Assembly: GCA_910576125.1 (NCBI GenBank)
Contig: CAJTHM010000002.1
Coordinates: 1-64,000 of the forward strand
Direction of reading: 5' to 3'
DNA length: 64,000 bases
From: Lachnospiraceae bacterium
GTDB lineage: Bacteria > Bacillota > Clostridia > Lachnospirales > Lachnospiraceae
The notes under the pieces: model-generated
Databases searched by the model: none
What the model was told of the DNA's origin: nothing
The model's input: the letters and a program-made list of their open reading frames with translations, nothing else
Shown: in pieces, positions 20,399 through 29,074 of the stretch
Numbering within the stretch: position 1 is the first letter of the stretch
How the letters are laid out: each line of letters begins with the position of its first letter
Position numbers and translations under genes: made by a program

Positions 20399-21883
20399 AT
20401 GACTGATGAACGTCTGGAAACTCTGCTAGAACTGGGAGAAAATATAGCAGTGGAATTCAAACGCTGTGGCAACGGCATAGAATCGGATACCTACGAGTCT
20501 GTCTGTTCGTTCCTCAATCGATTTGGTGGCGACATTTTCTTAGGTGTACTTGATGATGGTACAGTAGAGGGTGTTCCGGAACAGGCGGTGACAGATAACA
20601 TCAGAAATTTCGTAAAAATGGCAAATAACCCTGACATCATAAATCCTACCGTATACCTTGTTCCGGAGAAGATTGTGTATAATGGAAAATGTATAATATA
20701 TATCCATGTACCTCCCAGCTCAGAAGTGCACCGTTATAAAAAAGCAATATACGATCGTGTGGACGATGCAGATGTGCGGATTACTTCCACTGGACAGATT
20801 GCTGCCATGTATATCCGCAAGCAGAATATTTTTACGGAGAAAAAAATCTATCCTTATGTGGGGATGGAGCATCTTCGCCTGGATCTTCTTCCGCTTTGCA
20901 GAAGACGCGCACTCAATAAACGGCAGGATCATCCCTGGAAAGATATGACTGATGAGGAGCTACTGAAAAGCGCTGGTCTCCTGAGCGAAGACTTCTCAAC
21001 CGGAGAGAAAGGCTTCAATCTGGCAGCTGTAATGTTGTTAGGAAAGGACGATGTAATCCAAGCCATATGCCCTGCTTACAAAACAGATGCTCTTCTGCGC
21101 AAAGTCAATAGAGATCGTTATGATGACAGAGAGATAATAAAGACGAATCTCATTGAAAGCTATGAGGCCCTGATGGCATTTGCCAAGAAACATTTATGGG
21201 ATAAATTCTACTTGGAGGACGGCGTGAATATCAGCCTGAGAGACAAAATCACACGTGAAATGCTCACAAATATGCTGATTCATCGTGAATTCACCAGCCC
21301 ATATATCGCGAAATTTATTATAGAAGAAAATCAGATGTATGCTGAGAATGCCTGCCGGGCTTCGAGGATTGGGGAAATCACGCCGGAGAACCTGTCCCCT
21401 GTCCCTAAAAATCCATTAATAGCTGCCTTTTTTAATCAGATAGGCAATGCAGATGAACTCGGTTCAGGTACCAGAAATCTGTATAAGTATAGCAGACGGT
21501 ATTCAGGGAAAAATCCGAGCATCATAGAAGGCGACATCTTTAAGATTATTGTCCCATTGGATGATACATACTCTTTAGATGCTGAAAATCTGCCCAGTGC
21601 CAAGGTCGGAGATAAGGTCGGAGATAAGGTCGGAGATAAGGTCGGAGATAAGGTCGGAGAACCTGATTTTTATCTTCTGGCAGGAAATCTTCTGACAAAA
21701 AATCAAAGAAATATCCTTCATTGCCTGGAAGGAAATCCTGGCATGTCGGCTACCCTTTTGGCGAAAGAAATCGGCATTTCCTCCCGGAAAGTGGAAAACA
21801 ACATTAAAAAGTTAAAAGAACTAGGTATCCTACAGCGCCACGGTTCACCTAGGAAGGGATATTGGGAGATAAAGTATCGTTGA
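20399..21883 (+). CDS. AlbA_2/Schlafen AAA_4 domain ATP-binding protein with C-terminal winged helix
   Basis: A 494-residue protein. The N-terminal AlbA_2 domain (about residues 5-135) has the family motifs NIAVEFKRCG and VCSFLNRFGGDIFLGVLDDG. The central part contains LIHREFTSPYIAKFIIEENQ and NADELGSGTRNLYKYS, the GHKL-like ATP-binding region usual in these proteins. Next is a linker of four KVGD units and one KVGE, encoded by 12-bp DNA repeats. The last 60 residues form a winged helix (LTKNQRNILHCLEGNPGMSATLLAKEIGISSRKVENNIK, read in two parts). Family members are putative transcriptional regulators, some linked to phage defence. An AT-rich leader with GGAGG precedes the ATG. It starts the accessory island. 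Confidence 0.85.
   Translation: MTDERLETLLELGENIAVEFKRCGNGIESDTYESVCSFLNRFGGDIFLGVLDDGTVEGVPEQAVTDNIRNFVKMANNPDIINPTVYLVPEKIVYNGKCIIYIHVPPSSEVHRYKKAIYDRVDDADVRITSTGQIAAMYIRKQNIFTEKKIYPYVGMEHLRLDLLPLCRRRALNKRQDHPWKDMTDEELLKSAGLLSEDFSTGEKGFNLAAVMLLGKDDVIQAICPAYKTDALLRKVNRDRYDDREIIKTNLIESYEALMAFAKKHLWDKFYLEDGVNISLRDKITREMLTNMLIHREFTSPYIAKFIIEENQMYAENACRASRIGEITPENLSPVPKNPLIAAFFNQIGNADELGSGTRNLYKYSRRYSGKNPSIIEGDIFKIIVPLDDTYSLDAENLPSAKVGDKVGDKVGDKVGDKVGEPDFYLLAGNLLTKNQRNILHCLEGNPGMSATLLAKEIGISSRKVENNIKKLKELGILQRHGSPRKGYWEIKYR
21602..21661 (+). repeat. 12-bp in-frame tandem repeat, five units (KVGD linker)
   Basis: Unit AAGGTCGGAGAT repeated four times plus a fifth copy ending in A instead of T. 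Because the unit is a multiple of three, copy-number change would lengthen or shorten the hinge between the ATP-binding and winged-helix domains without a frameshift. Confidence 0.95.
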
Positions 21884-21910
21884 AGATGAAACCACCCTCG
21901 GAGAAACAGC

Positions 21911-23527
21911 ATGCTGCAGAGAGAAAAATACATCAAAAACATAACCTCCAGATTATCTCAGTTGAAAACCTATATAGAGCTATGTGGTGATTCCAACCTG
22001 ACGGATGTCCACATAATAGCCGAAGATTTCATATGCGGCTTGCTGAATCGTGCATTTGGCTACAGTCTGGTGAATGAAAATCATCAGCACAAAAACGCGC
22101 CTGCATACGATTTGGTCGATGAGGAAAAAGGAATCCTGATACAGGTGACCGCAAAGAAGACGCACGATAAGATACAGGGCACTATCGATGGAGTGATAAA
22201 ATGCGGAATGTATGCCAAGTGCAATCGGCTGATTATCCAGCTTTTAGGGGATAAACCTGCTTATAAAAAGTCTTTTGACACGAAAAACCAGCTTCAGTTC
22301 GACCCGGAAAGTGATATATGGGACTTCAAAGCCCTGATGAGGGATATCAGGAAACTGGATACAGAAACGCTGAAAAAAGTAAATGACTATGTTGAAAACG
22401 AAATAAGCAATAGGCTGGAAATCATTGGGCAGAATCCTGGAGGAAGAGAACTTTTTGTCAAGAAAGCCATATGTATAGCAGCAGCTGTTATTGTTATATT
22501 TCTTATCACAGTCGCTGTAGTATTTACCCGTTTTTCAAATGACAGGGTGGGAAAGGTATTTTTTTCAAAGTTACGGCAATATACAGAGGCTGGTTATTAC
22601 ACATATTATGAAGACAGGCCGTTTGTAAAGCAAACCAGTATCAATGTTAAAAAAGCATTTTCCATTGTAAGCGAATTGCGCAATGAGGGGAAGAAATCCT
22701 CCGTTGTGGAAGAGGTGTACTGTAATATCCTCAGCGTAGTGCCCATAGAAGAGCCTGTGCTGATTCTGGATGCAGTAGTAACTGGCGATATGCTTAAGTT
22801 TTACGTTTTCAATGATGGATGGAACGATGCGGAGAATCTTGATATCGTCATGGAAAGCTGGGTATCGGGCATGAATCCGGATATTGAGAATCCGGATGCC
22901 GGGGCACTGGAGAGGATAGCGGAATGTACCTATATGGCAGACTGCTCGGAGCTCAAATCGGCAGATGTGCTGCCCTTGGCCGAGTATGTAATCGACAGAG
23001 CCGAATTCCAGAATGTCTGCACCCAAACCGGCAGCTCCAGTCTTCATATTGGATTGAAGGGAATGTCCGGCGATACGGAAATGTTCTCCTGGTCAGGCTA
23101 TCTGGGCTGCGCGGATGGAAAATTCGATATAGATTATGGCGGCAGAGGAGATTCAGGATATAATATATCGCTCTTTGCGGTTCTCGATGTAGATGATGTC
23201 CCCTCCTCTCTCTCCTTTGCAGGCCAGGATGCGATGTCCATCGTGGAGGATGCGCTGATATTTGAGACGGTCATTGCACCTACAAAATCCTGCATAGTTG
23301 AGTGCCAGGATGTTTTTTATATAAATGGAGGGGCACAGCAGACACCGGTTTATACTGTAGAGGTGAAGGTGCCTGTTTTTGCGGATGGAGCCATCGGCAT
23401 GTCTGGTGCGCTGACGACAGCGTTGGCGGAACTTTTGCCGGAGGACAGGATAGGGATAGAGAGGCTTACTGCGGAATACTATTATCAGGCCGAAAGCATT
23501 CAGGATACATTCCCTGGTAATGAGTAA
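21911..23527 (+). CDS. SMEK-domain protein with membrane segment and C-terminal extracytoplasmic domain
   Basis: A 538-residue protein. Residues 1-130 match the SMEK domain pattern: EKYIKNITSRLSQLKTYIEL, then DVHIIAEDFICGLLNRAFGY, and a nuclease-like core with DLVDEEKGILIQVTAKKT and DKIQGTIDG. A single membrane segment (about 187-208; AAAVIVIFLITVAVVF) follows, then about 320 residues with beta-rich character that are probably outside the cell. Combining an intracellular nuclease-like domain with an outside domain suggests a sensor or membrane-anchored effector, but this is inference. It starts 27 bp after the AlbA_2 gene and ends just before the lipoprotein gene, so the three form a likely operon. 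Part of its C-terminal region (22833-23180) is duplicated at 27091-27438. Confidence 0.7.
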   Translation: MLQREKYIKNITSRLSQLKTYIELCGDSNLTDVHIIAEDFICGLLNRAFGYSLVNENHQHKNAPAYDLVDEEKGILIQVTAKKTHDKIQGTIDGVIKCGMYAKCNRLIIQLLGDKPAYKKSFDTKNQLQFDPESDIWDFKALMRDIRKLDTETLKKVNDYVENEISNRLEIIGQNPGGRELFVKKAICIAAAVIVIFLITVAVVFTRFSNDRVGKVFFSKLRQYTEAGYYTYYEDRPFVKQTSINVKKAFSIVSELRNEGKKSSVVEEVYCNILSVVPIEEPVLILDAVVTGDMLKFYVFNDGWNDAENLDIVMESWVSGMNPDIENPDAGALERIAECTYMADCSELKSADVLPLAEYVIDRAEFQNVCTQTGSSSLHIGLKGMSGDTEMFSWSGYLGCADGKFDIDYGGRGDSGYNISLFAVLDVDDVPSSLSFAGQDAMSIVEDALIFETVIAPTKSCIVECQDVFYINGGAQQTPVYTVEVKVPVFADGAIGMSGALTTALAELLPEDRIGIERLTAEYYYQAESIQDTFPGNE

Positions 23528-23529
23528 GA

Positions 23530-24888
23530 TTGGAAAGCGGGATGAAAACAGTGAAAAGAAATGGGATAGGATTGCTCCTGGCAGTAATGGCTCTGCTCAT
23601 GCTGGGGGGATGCGGACAGACTGCGTCTCCGGTGGAAATCGTCGAATTAAATGTATTTAGTGTGCATGGCGATGGCGAAAAAATAGGTTTTTTTATCAAG
23701 TGGAAAAACGTCTCCCGGGACAAAGTGATTGATACCGTGATTTTATCTGTTCGCAGTGATTCTGGCAATCAGCCTTTTGAATGCCAGATTTTTGAGCCTG
23801 ACGGTATCAGGCCGGGGTTGTGGAATAATGACCATCTTTTTTTCATGTACACATATGAGATGCCTCAACAGGATGCAAAAGCATTGTCGATAGCTGTCTC
23901 GGAAGTCTGCTTTACAGACGGTTCAAGATGGGAAGCCAGTGAGCGGGAACAGCCGATTCTGGTAGAGGTGGACGGCCATAAGGGAGAAGGAGAGTTTCCG
24001 GCCAGATTGCATTCGGCTTGTTTCTATGAGGACATAGAGAATTCGCCTTCTTATCGATCCTTAAAACTTCAGGTAGACTGGACAAATACTTCGGAAACAA
24101 ACAGCATCATTGATGTCATGTATAAAATTACGGGAAAGTCCATTGATGGAAATGACACCATCTATTTTTCAAGTCACTTTAGCCTTGATGATTGGGTTTC
24201 CGCATCGTCTGACTACAATAAAAATGATATTTTGGATTGGTCGACTTCATCCGTACTACTGGAAAGAGATTCGTCAATATATGAATTGTCTATATGGAGA
24301 GTGGTAGATTCCAAAGGTATCGTATGGGAAAACCCAGATTCGGACAGCGCGATTAAGGTTGTCATGAGGGGCAAAAAGGGCTTCGCTTTTGACAGCGCTT
24401 CTTCCAATGCATCCGTTCAGGAGCTGATTGGGCGCATTGCGGAAGAAACGGAAAAGCAGGGGCTGGATTTGGGCGTGCCGGAAGTGTCTGTTAAGGAGCA
24501 GGACTATTGCCTGCTGCGATATGCGGATGTCGATGTCCGGGTGGAACTATCCAAGGACAATGAGGTATATCCACATAGTGTCAGGCTTGCCTGTTATCTG
24601 CCTCCATCGGATATGGAGCCGGAACCGTATCTGCAGGAACTTGAGAAAAAAATGGAATCCCTCAGGATATGTATGTGTGCCGCGGTGCTGACGGATCTGC
24701 CGTATACGGAAGTCATCGAAAAGGTGGACCAGTATAACCACGACCATGATGATATAAAACGCATTGAATTCAGCGATACATGGTATAATTTTGGGGATGG
24801 TATCTTCTTATATGATGACGAAGAGGGAGAAACTGGTGTATGTGGCATGTTTACTGCCGGAAAGGGATGTCTGGTTTTGGGGCCGTGA
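23530..24888 (+). CDS. Hypothetical lipoprotein
   Basis: A lipoprotein of about 450 residues. The N-terminus has a basic stretch (MKTVKRNG), a hydrophobic core and the lipobox MLGGCG, so Cys is the likely lipidated residue. The translation start may be the ATG at 23542 rather than the first one. The mature protein looks beta-rich in two similar-length parts (NVFSVHGDGEKIGFFIKWKN and SLKLQVDWTNTSETNS resemble each other), then a mixed C-terminal domain. No catalytic motif is recognised. It begins 2 bp after the stop of the SMEK membrane protein, suggesting co-translation and a shared surface function. Confidence 0.65.
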   Translation: MESGMKTVKRNGIGLLLAVMALLMLGGCGQTASPVEIVELNVFSVHGDGEKIGFFIKWKNVSRDKVIDTVILSVRSDSGNQPFECQIFEPDGIRPGLWNNDHLFFMYTYEMPQQDAKALSIAVSEVCFTDGSRWEASEREQPILVEVDGHKGEGEFPARLHSACFYEDIENSPSYRSLKLQVDWTNTSETNSIIDVMYKITGKSIDGNDTIYFSSHFSLDDWVSASSDYNKNDILDWSTSSVLLERDSSIYELSIWRVVDSKGIVWENPDSDSAIKVVMRGKKGFAFDSASSNASVQELIGRIAEETEKQGLDLGVPEVSVKEQDYCLLRYADVDVRVELSKDNEVYPHSVRLACYLPPSDMEPEPYLQELEKKMESLRICMCAAVLTDLPYTEVIEKVDQYNHDHDDIKRIEFSDTWYNFGDGIFLYDDEEGETGVCGMFTAGKGCLVLGP

Positions 24889-24928
24889 GGGCTTTACGAA
24901 GCTGCACAGGGATAGAACCGGAAGTTCG

Positions 24929-24957
24929 TTGTAATTTTTGTTCCACTGTGCTATGCT
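24929..24957 (+). promoter_or_regulatory. Candidate promoter for the AAA_14 ATPase gene
   Basis: TTGTAA, a 17-bp spacer and TATGCT, located 30 bp upstream of the ATG at 24988 and immediately before its GGAGG. This suggests that the ATPase gene is transcribed separately from the lipoprotein gene. Confidence 0.45.
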
Positions 24958-24987
24958 ATGTCTGTACTATTTTATGGAGGTGTGCCA

Positions 24988-26322
24988 ATGTACCGGATTG
25001 CCATAGAAAAACTCTACAGCTGGAAAGAAAGCAAACGCCGCAAGCCGCTGATTATCGAGGGCGCAAGACAGGTCGGAAAGACCTGGCTGATGAAAGAATT
25101 CGGCAGAAAAGCTTACACAGATACCATATATATCAACTTCGACTCCAATTCCAGAATGGCGGAACTCTTCGCTTCCGATTTGAACACCAATCGCCTGATT
25201 ATGGGGCTTGAGCTGTATGCCGGGAGAAAAATCAATCCCGATAATACGCTGCTTATATTTGACGAGGTGCAGGAAGTGCCGAGGGCGCTTTCTTCCCTCA
25301 AATATTTCTATGAGGACGCGCCGCAGTATCACATCGTCTGCGCCGGGTCATTGCTGGGGATAGCCTTGCACGAGGGCACGTCATTCCCTGTGGGCAAGGT
25401 GGACTTCCTGAGCCTTTATCCGTTGTCCTTTCAGGAGTTCCTGATGGCGGTTGGCGGAGAACGTTTTGCGGAGCTTCTCCGGATGCAGGACTATCCGATG
25501 ATTACCTCTTTCAAACAGACCTATATCGATGCGCTCAAGCAATACTACTTTGTCGGCGGCATGCCGGAGGCGGTGCAGAGCTTTGTGGAGGAAAAAGATT
25601 TCAATGAAGTGAGGGATATCCAAAAGCGCATATTGGCGGCTTATGAACAGGATTTTTCCAAGCATGCCCCTATCGAAATCGTGCCCAAAATCCGCATGAT
25701 ATGGAACAGCATTCCCTCACAGCTCGCAAAAGAGAACAAAAAGTTCATCTACGGCCTTGTGCGCGAGGGCGGACGGGCAAAGGAATATGAAACAGCAATT
25801 ATGTGGCTTTGCGACTGCGGGCTTGTCCACAAGGTCAGCCGCGTGAATGCGGCGGGGATTCCGCTGAAAGCATATGAGGACCTGAAAGCTTTTAAACTGT
25901 TCATCGTCGATGTGGGGCTTCTCGGCTGCATGACCGGGCTGCGCCAGATTACGCTGCTGGACGGCAACGATTTATTTACCGAGTTCAAGGGGGCATTGAC
26001 CGAGCAGTATGTGTGCCAGCAGCTCAAGACTATAGATGACCTGGGCGTTTATTATTACACCAATGACCGGGGCTCCTGCGAAGTGGATTTTATTGTCGAT
26101 ACCGGTGAGCAGATTGTGCCGGTGGAAGTCAAGGCGGAGGTCAATCTGAAAGCGAAGAGCCTTAGGACTTACCGGGAGAAATTTGAGCCTGAGATTTCTG
26201 TGCGGACTTCCATGGCGGATTATAGGAAAGAGGACTGGCTGGTCAATCTTCCGTTGTATGCGGTGGGGGAGATTGCATCGTACATCGCAAAGTTCCGGTT
26301 TCTTGAGATTGAATCGCATTGA
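24988..26322 (+). CDS. AAA_14 / DUF4143 ATPase
   Basis: A 444-residue ATPase of the common AAA_14-DUF4143 family. The start at 24988 (MYRIAIEKLYSWKESK) is chosen because GGAGG lies seven bases upstream; the longer frame is open but unsupported. Walker A is IEGARQVGKTWLMKEF and Walker B is LLIFDEVQEVPRA; the family motif CAGSLLGIALHEGTSFPVGK follows. The C-terminal DUF4143 part has GALTEQYVCQQL and a PD-(D/E)XK-like core (CEVDFIV ... VPVEVKAE). Members are frequent in clostridia and Bacteroidetes; their cellular role is unclear and some are thought to act on DNA. Nucleotides 25581-26206 recur at 27431-28056. Confidence 0.85.
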   Translation: MYRIAIEKLYSWKESKRRKPLIIEGARQVGKTWLMKEFGRKAYTDTIYINFDSNSRMAELFASDLNTNRLIMGLELYAGRKINPDNTLLIFDEVQEVPRALSSLKYFYEDAPQYHIVCAGSLLGIALHEGTSFPVGKVDFLSLYPLSFQEFLMAVGGERFAELLRMQDYPMITSFKQTYIDALKQYYFVGGMPEAVQSFVEEKDFNEVRDIQKRILAAYEQDFSKHAPIEIVPKIRMIWNSIPSQLAKENKKFIYGLVREGGRAKEYETAIMWLCDCGLVHKVSRVNAAGIPLKAYEDLKAFKLFIVDVGLLGCMTGLRQITLLDGNDLFTEFKGALTEQYVCQQLKTIDDLGVYYYTNDRGSCEVDFIVDTGEQIVPVEVKAEVNLKAKSLRTYREKFEPEISVRTSMADYRKEDWLVNLPLYAVGEIASYIAKFRFLEIESH

Positions 26323-26387
26323 GGGCGGACAATAATTATGATATTGTATATCTGTCGGCATACATCCGGAAAGGAAATGGCAAAGTG

Positions 26388-26905
26388 ATGGAGAAAAAGC
26401 TGAAACTTCCTATCGGAATCGAGAATTTCGAGAAACTTCGGATGGAAGGCTTCTATTATATAGATAAGACAGGATTGATAACAGAGCTTCTGGAGAATTT
26501 ACAACACGGCGCGCGGTATGCTGTGTGGAAGAGAGATTCGGGACATACCTTCGCAGAACTATCAGCATCCGGGACATGGGGGCACGCAATGGCCAGAAGG
26601 AGAATTTCTGCCATGGTGTCCTACTGGGGCTGCTGAGATACCGTGAGGACTGGCTCCTGTACTCCAATGCGGAGTCCGGCGATGGGTACAGCGATATACT
26701 GGTGGAGGATCAGGCGGCCGGTATCGGGATTGGGATTGAGGTGAAGTATCGGGCAGACGGAAAACTGGAGGAGGGCTGCCAGGAAGCCTTGGCACAGATA
26801 GAGGCTTTGGGGTATGAGGACAGGCTGGAGGAAGACGGAATCGGGACTGTCATAAGGTATGGGATAGCCTGCTGCCGGAAGAGGTGCAGGGTGGTGACAG
26901 GGTGA
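26388..26905 (+). pseudogene. Remnant of an AAA-ATPase-like / PD-(D/E)XK nuclease (PDDEXK_9) gene
   Basis: The first 45 residues from the ATG at 26388 match the N-terminus of the AAA-ATPase_like family (LPIGIENFEKLRMEGFYYID). After LLENL the frame loses similarity. From about 26528, in another frame, the family's C-terminus appears: YLRRTISIRD, ENFCHGVLLGLL, SNAESGDGYSDILV, IGIEVKYRAD, YGIACCRKRCRV. A complete member has well over 500 residues, so most of the ATPase region was deleted and the two ends are out of frame. A functional nuclease is not expected. Confidence 0.8.
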
Positions 26906-27090
26906 TGAACATAAATGCCAATCCGCTTCCGGATGCCACCAGCAAAGAGATGAAAAAGTACTGCAGCGTGCTTTACGCCAAAATATCAAATGACCGCTGG
27001 GTACAGGACAGCATTCGGAAAGCCTGCATTATCATTAAGGATATTATTGACGATGGACAGGTTCTCAGCAAAGGCGGCAACGACCTTACC
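26904..27090 (+). pseudogene. Unidentified gene fragment at the start of the chimeric block
   Basis: An open stretch of about 62 codons beginning ATGAACATAAATGCC and ending where similarity to the SMEK-protein gene begins at 27091. It encodes a helical peptide (KEMKKYCSVLYAKISNDRW is part of it) that I cannot assign. It is bounded on both sides by rearranged DNA and is best seen as a fragment of another gene. Confidence 0.4.
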
Positions 27091-27438
27091 AGAATCTTGA
27101 TCTTGTCATGGAAAGCTGGGTATCGGGTATGAATCCGGATATTGAAAATCCGGATGCCGGGGCACTGGACAGGATAGCGGAGTGTACCTATATGGCAGAC
27201 TGTTCGGAAATCAAATCGGCAGATGCGCTGCCCTTGGCCGAGTATGTAATTGACAGAGCCGAATTCCAGAATGTCTGCACCCAGACCGGCAGCTCCAGTC
27301 TTCATATTGGATTGAAAGGAATGTCCGGCGATACGGAAATGTTCTCCTGGTCAGGCTATCTGGGCTGCGCGGATGGAAAATTCGATATAGGTTATAGCGG
27401 CATGGGAGATTCAGTATATAATATATCGCTCTTTGCGG
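27091..27438 (+). repeat. Duplicate of SMEK-protein gene segment 22833-23180
   Basis: 348 bp colinear with 22833-23180 without length change and with only scattered substitutions (for example IENPDAGALDRIAE versus IENPDAGALERIAE). The copy stops at CTTTGCGG, where sequence from the AAA_14 gene begins. Confidence 0.95.
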
Positions 27439-28106
27439 AGGAAAAAGATTTCAATGAAGTGAGGGATATCCAAAAGCGCATATTGGCGGCTTATGAACAG
27501 GATTTTTCCAAGCATGCCCCTATCGAAATCGTGCCCAAAATACGCATGATATGGAACAGCATTCCCTCTCAGCTCGCAAAAGAGAACAAAAAGTTCATCT
27601 ACGGCCTTGTGCGCGAGGGCGGACGGGCAAAGGAATATGAAACAGCAATTATGTGGCTTTGCGACTGCGGGCTTGTCCACAAGGTCAGCCGCGTGAATGC
27701 GGCGGGGATTCCGCTGAAAGCATATGAGGACCTGAAAGCTTTTAAACTGTTCATCGTCGATGTGGGGCTTCTCGGCTGCATGACCGGGCTGCGCCAGATT
27801 ACGCTGCTGGACGGCAACGATTTATTTACCGAGTTCAAGGGGGCATTGACCGAGCAGTATGTGTGCCAGCAGCTCAAGACTATAGATGACCTGGGCGTTT
27901 ATTATTACACCAATGACCGGGGCTCCTGCGAAGTGGATTTTATTGTCGATACCGGTGAGCAGATTGTGCCGGTGGAAGTCAAGGCGGAGGTCAATCTGAA
28001 AGCGAAGAGCCTTAAGACTTACCGGGAGAAATTTGAGCCTGCGGTTTCTGTGCGGATGTTAGCAATATCGATATCGGGAAATTTGAGGCATCGGGGCAGG
28101 CTATAA
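27108..28106 (+). pseudogene. Chimeric ORF: SMEK-protein extracellular segment fused to AAA_14/DUF4143 C-terminus
   Basis: A 332-codon open frame created by joining two duplicated segments in frame. Residues 1-110 equal part of the outside domain of the SMEK membrane protein. Residues 111-317 equal the middle and C-terminal part of the DUF4143 ATPase, starting at EEKDFNEVRDIQKR and including EVDFIVDTGEQIVPVEVKAE. It lacks both the Walker A motif and the SMEK/membrane region, and has no good ribosome binding site before its ATG. After the second segment a third piece of unrelated DNA supplies the last residues and stop. Probably non-functional recombination debris, though it is remarkable that the frame stays open throughout. 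Confidence 0.8.
27431..28056 (+). repeat. Duplicate of AAA_14/DUF4143 gene segment 25581-26206
   Basis: 626 bp colinear with 25581-26206 at a constant offset of 1850 and nearly identical. The left junction overlaps the previous duplicate by the shared 8-mer CTTTGYGG. The right edge is at TGCGGA. Confidence 0.96.
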
Positions 28107-28143
28107 GAATTTACATTTCAAACCTGAAAGTTGATTAAAAAAC

Positions 28144-28172
28144 TTGTGAATTAAGGTTAGATATGATAAAAT
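28144..28172 (+). promoter_or_regulatory. Candidate promoter of the plus-strand glycan operon
   Basis: TTGTGA, a 17-bp spacer and TAAAAT, about 50 bp upstream of the GT2 gene at 28221. It marks the probable start of the long plus-strand polysaccharide operon. Confidence 0.45.
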
Positions 28173-28220
28173 AACCCAATACTTATATCTATTAAAAAAT
28201 TTACATATGTAAGAGGAAAT

Positions 28221-29057
28221 ATGGAAAGAGAACCTTTGGTATCGGTGATAGTTAGGACTAGTAATCGCCCGGATGTTTTGCGTAATGCACTAAATAGTAT
28301 TTGTGGACAGACTTATAAGAATATCGAAGTGATTTTAGTAGAAGACGGTTCAAATATATCCCAGTTTATAGTAGATGAGTATAAAAAACTAAATATTGTC
28401 TATTATGCAATGGGGAATAGGTGCGGACGAACTAGGGTGGGAAATAAAGGATTGGAGCTGGCACAGGGAAAATATATAAATTTTCTTGATGACGATGATA
28501 TCTTTTTGCCGCATCATGTAGAGCTTTTAATGAAATGTGTGCAGGAACAGAAAGCAAAAGTGGCATATTCTGTCGCGGAAGAGCACCAGATTACGAAAAG
28601 AAATGAAAAAGGAGGATTCCAGGTTAAAAGAAAGCTTATCAGGTATCGTTACCCATTTAACCGGATGCTGCTTTTTTATATGAATTGTTTTCCGATTCAG
28701 ACAATCATGTTTAGCAAAGAACTCTATAGAGAAATGGGAGGTTTTGATGAAACCTTAGATGAACTGGAAGACTGGGATTTATGGGTGCGCTATGCAATGG
28801 CCTGTGATTTCTGTTATGTAGATGAGGTGACATCTGTTTATTATACACCATATAAGGATAAAAGTAAAAGAAAAAGGGATATTGCGATAAAAAATGCGGA
28901 GGCCAGGGTAAGAGAAAAGCATGATTCTTATATTATGCCGTTGTCAGTTGGGCAGGTGGCACGAGATATGGATTATGCTTTAAACGTGTTCAATCAGAAA
29001 AATTATATTTTTTATTTGCGGAAAATTAGAAATTGGCTATTATACAGAGATAGATAA
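28221..29057 (+). CDS. GT2 family glycosyltransferase
   Basis: A 278-residue GT-A glycosyltransferase. The N-terminal nucleotide-binding region is VSVIVRTSNRPDVLRNAL with VILVEDGSN; the DxD-type motif is INFLDDDDIFLPHH. The acceptor-side motif FDETLDELEDWDLWVRYA is the usual ED/W signature of family 2. The C-terminus is basic and short with no membrane helix, so the enzyme is cytoplasmic. GAGGAAAT precedes the ATG. It lies directly before a Wzm/Wzt pair, implying that it helps build the polysaccharide those export. Confidence 0.87.
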   Translation: MEREPLVSVIVRTSNRPDVLRNALNSICGQTYKNIEVILVEDGSNISQFIVDEYKKLNIVYYAMGNRCGRTRVGNKGLELAQGKYINFLDDDDIFLPHHVELLMKCVQEQKAKVAYSVAEEHQITKRNEKGGFQVKRKLIRYRYPFNRMLLFYMNCFPIQTIMFSKELYREMGGFDETLDELEDWDLWVRYAMACDFCYVDEVTSVYYTPYKDKSKRKRDIAIKNAEARVREKHDSYIMPLSVGQVARDMDYALNVFNQKNYIFYLRKIRNWLLYRDR

Positions 29058-29074
29058 CACTGATGGAGATAAAT

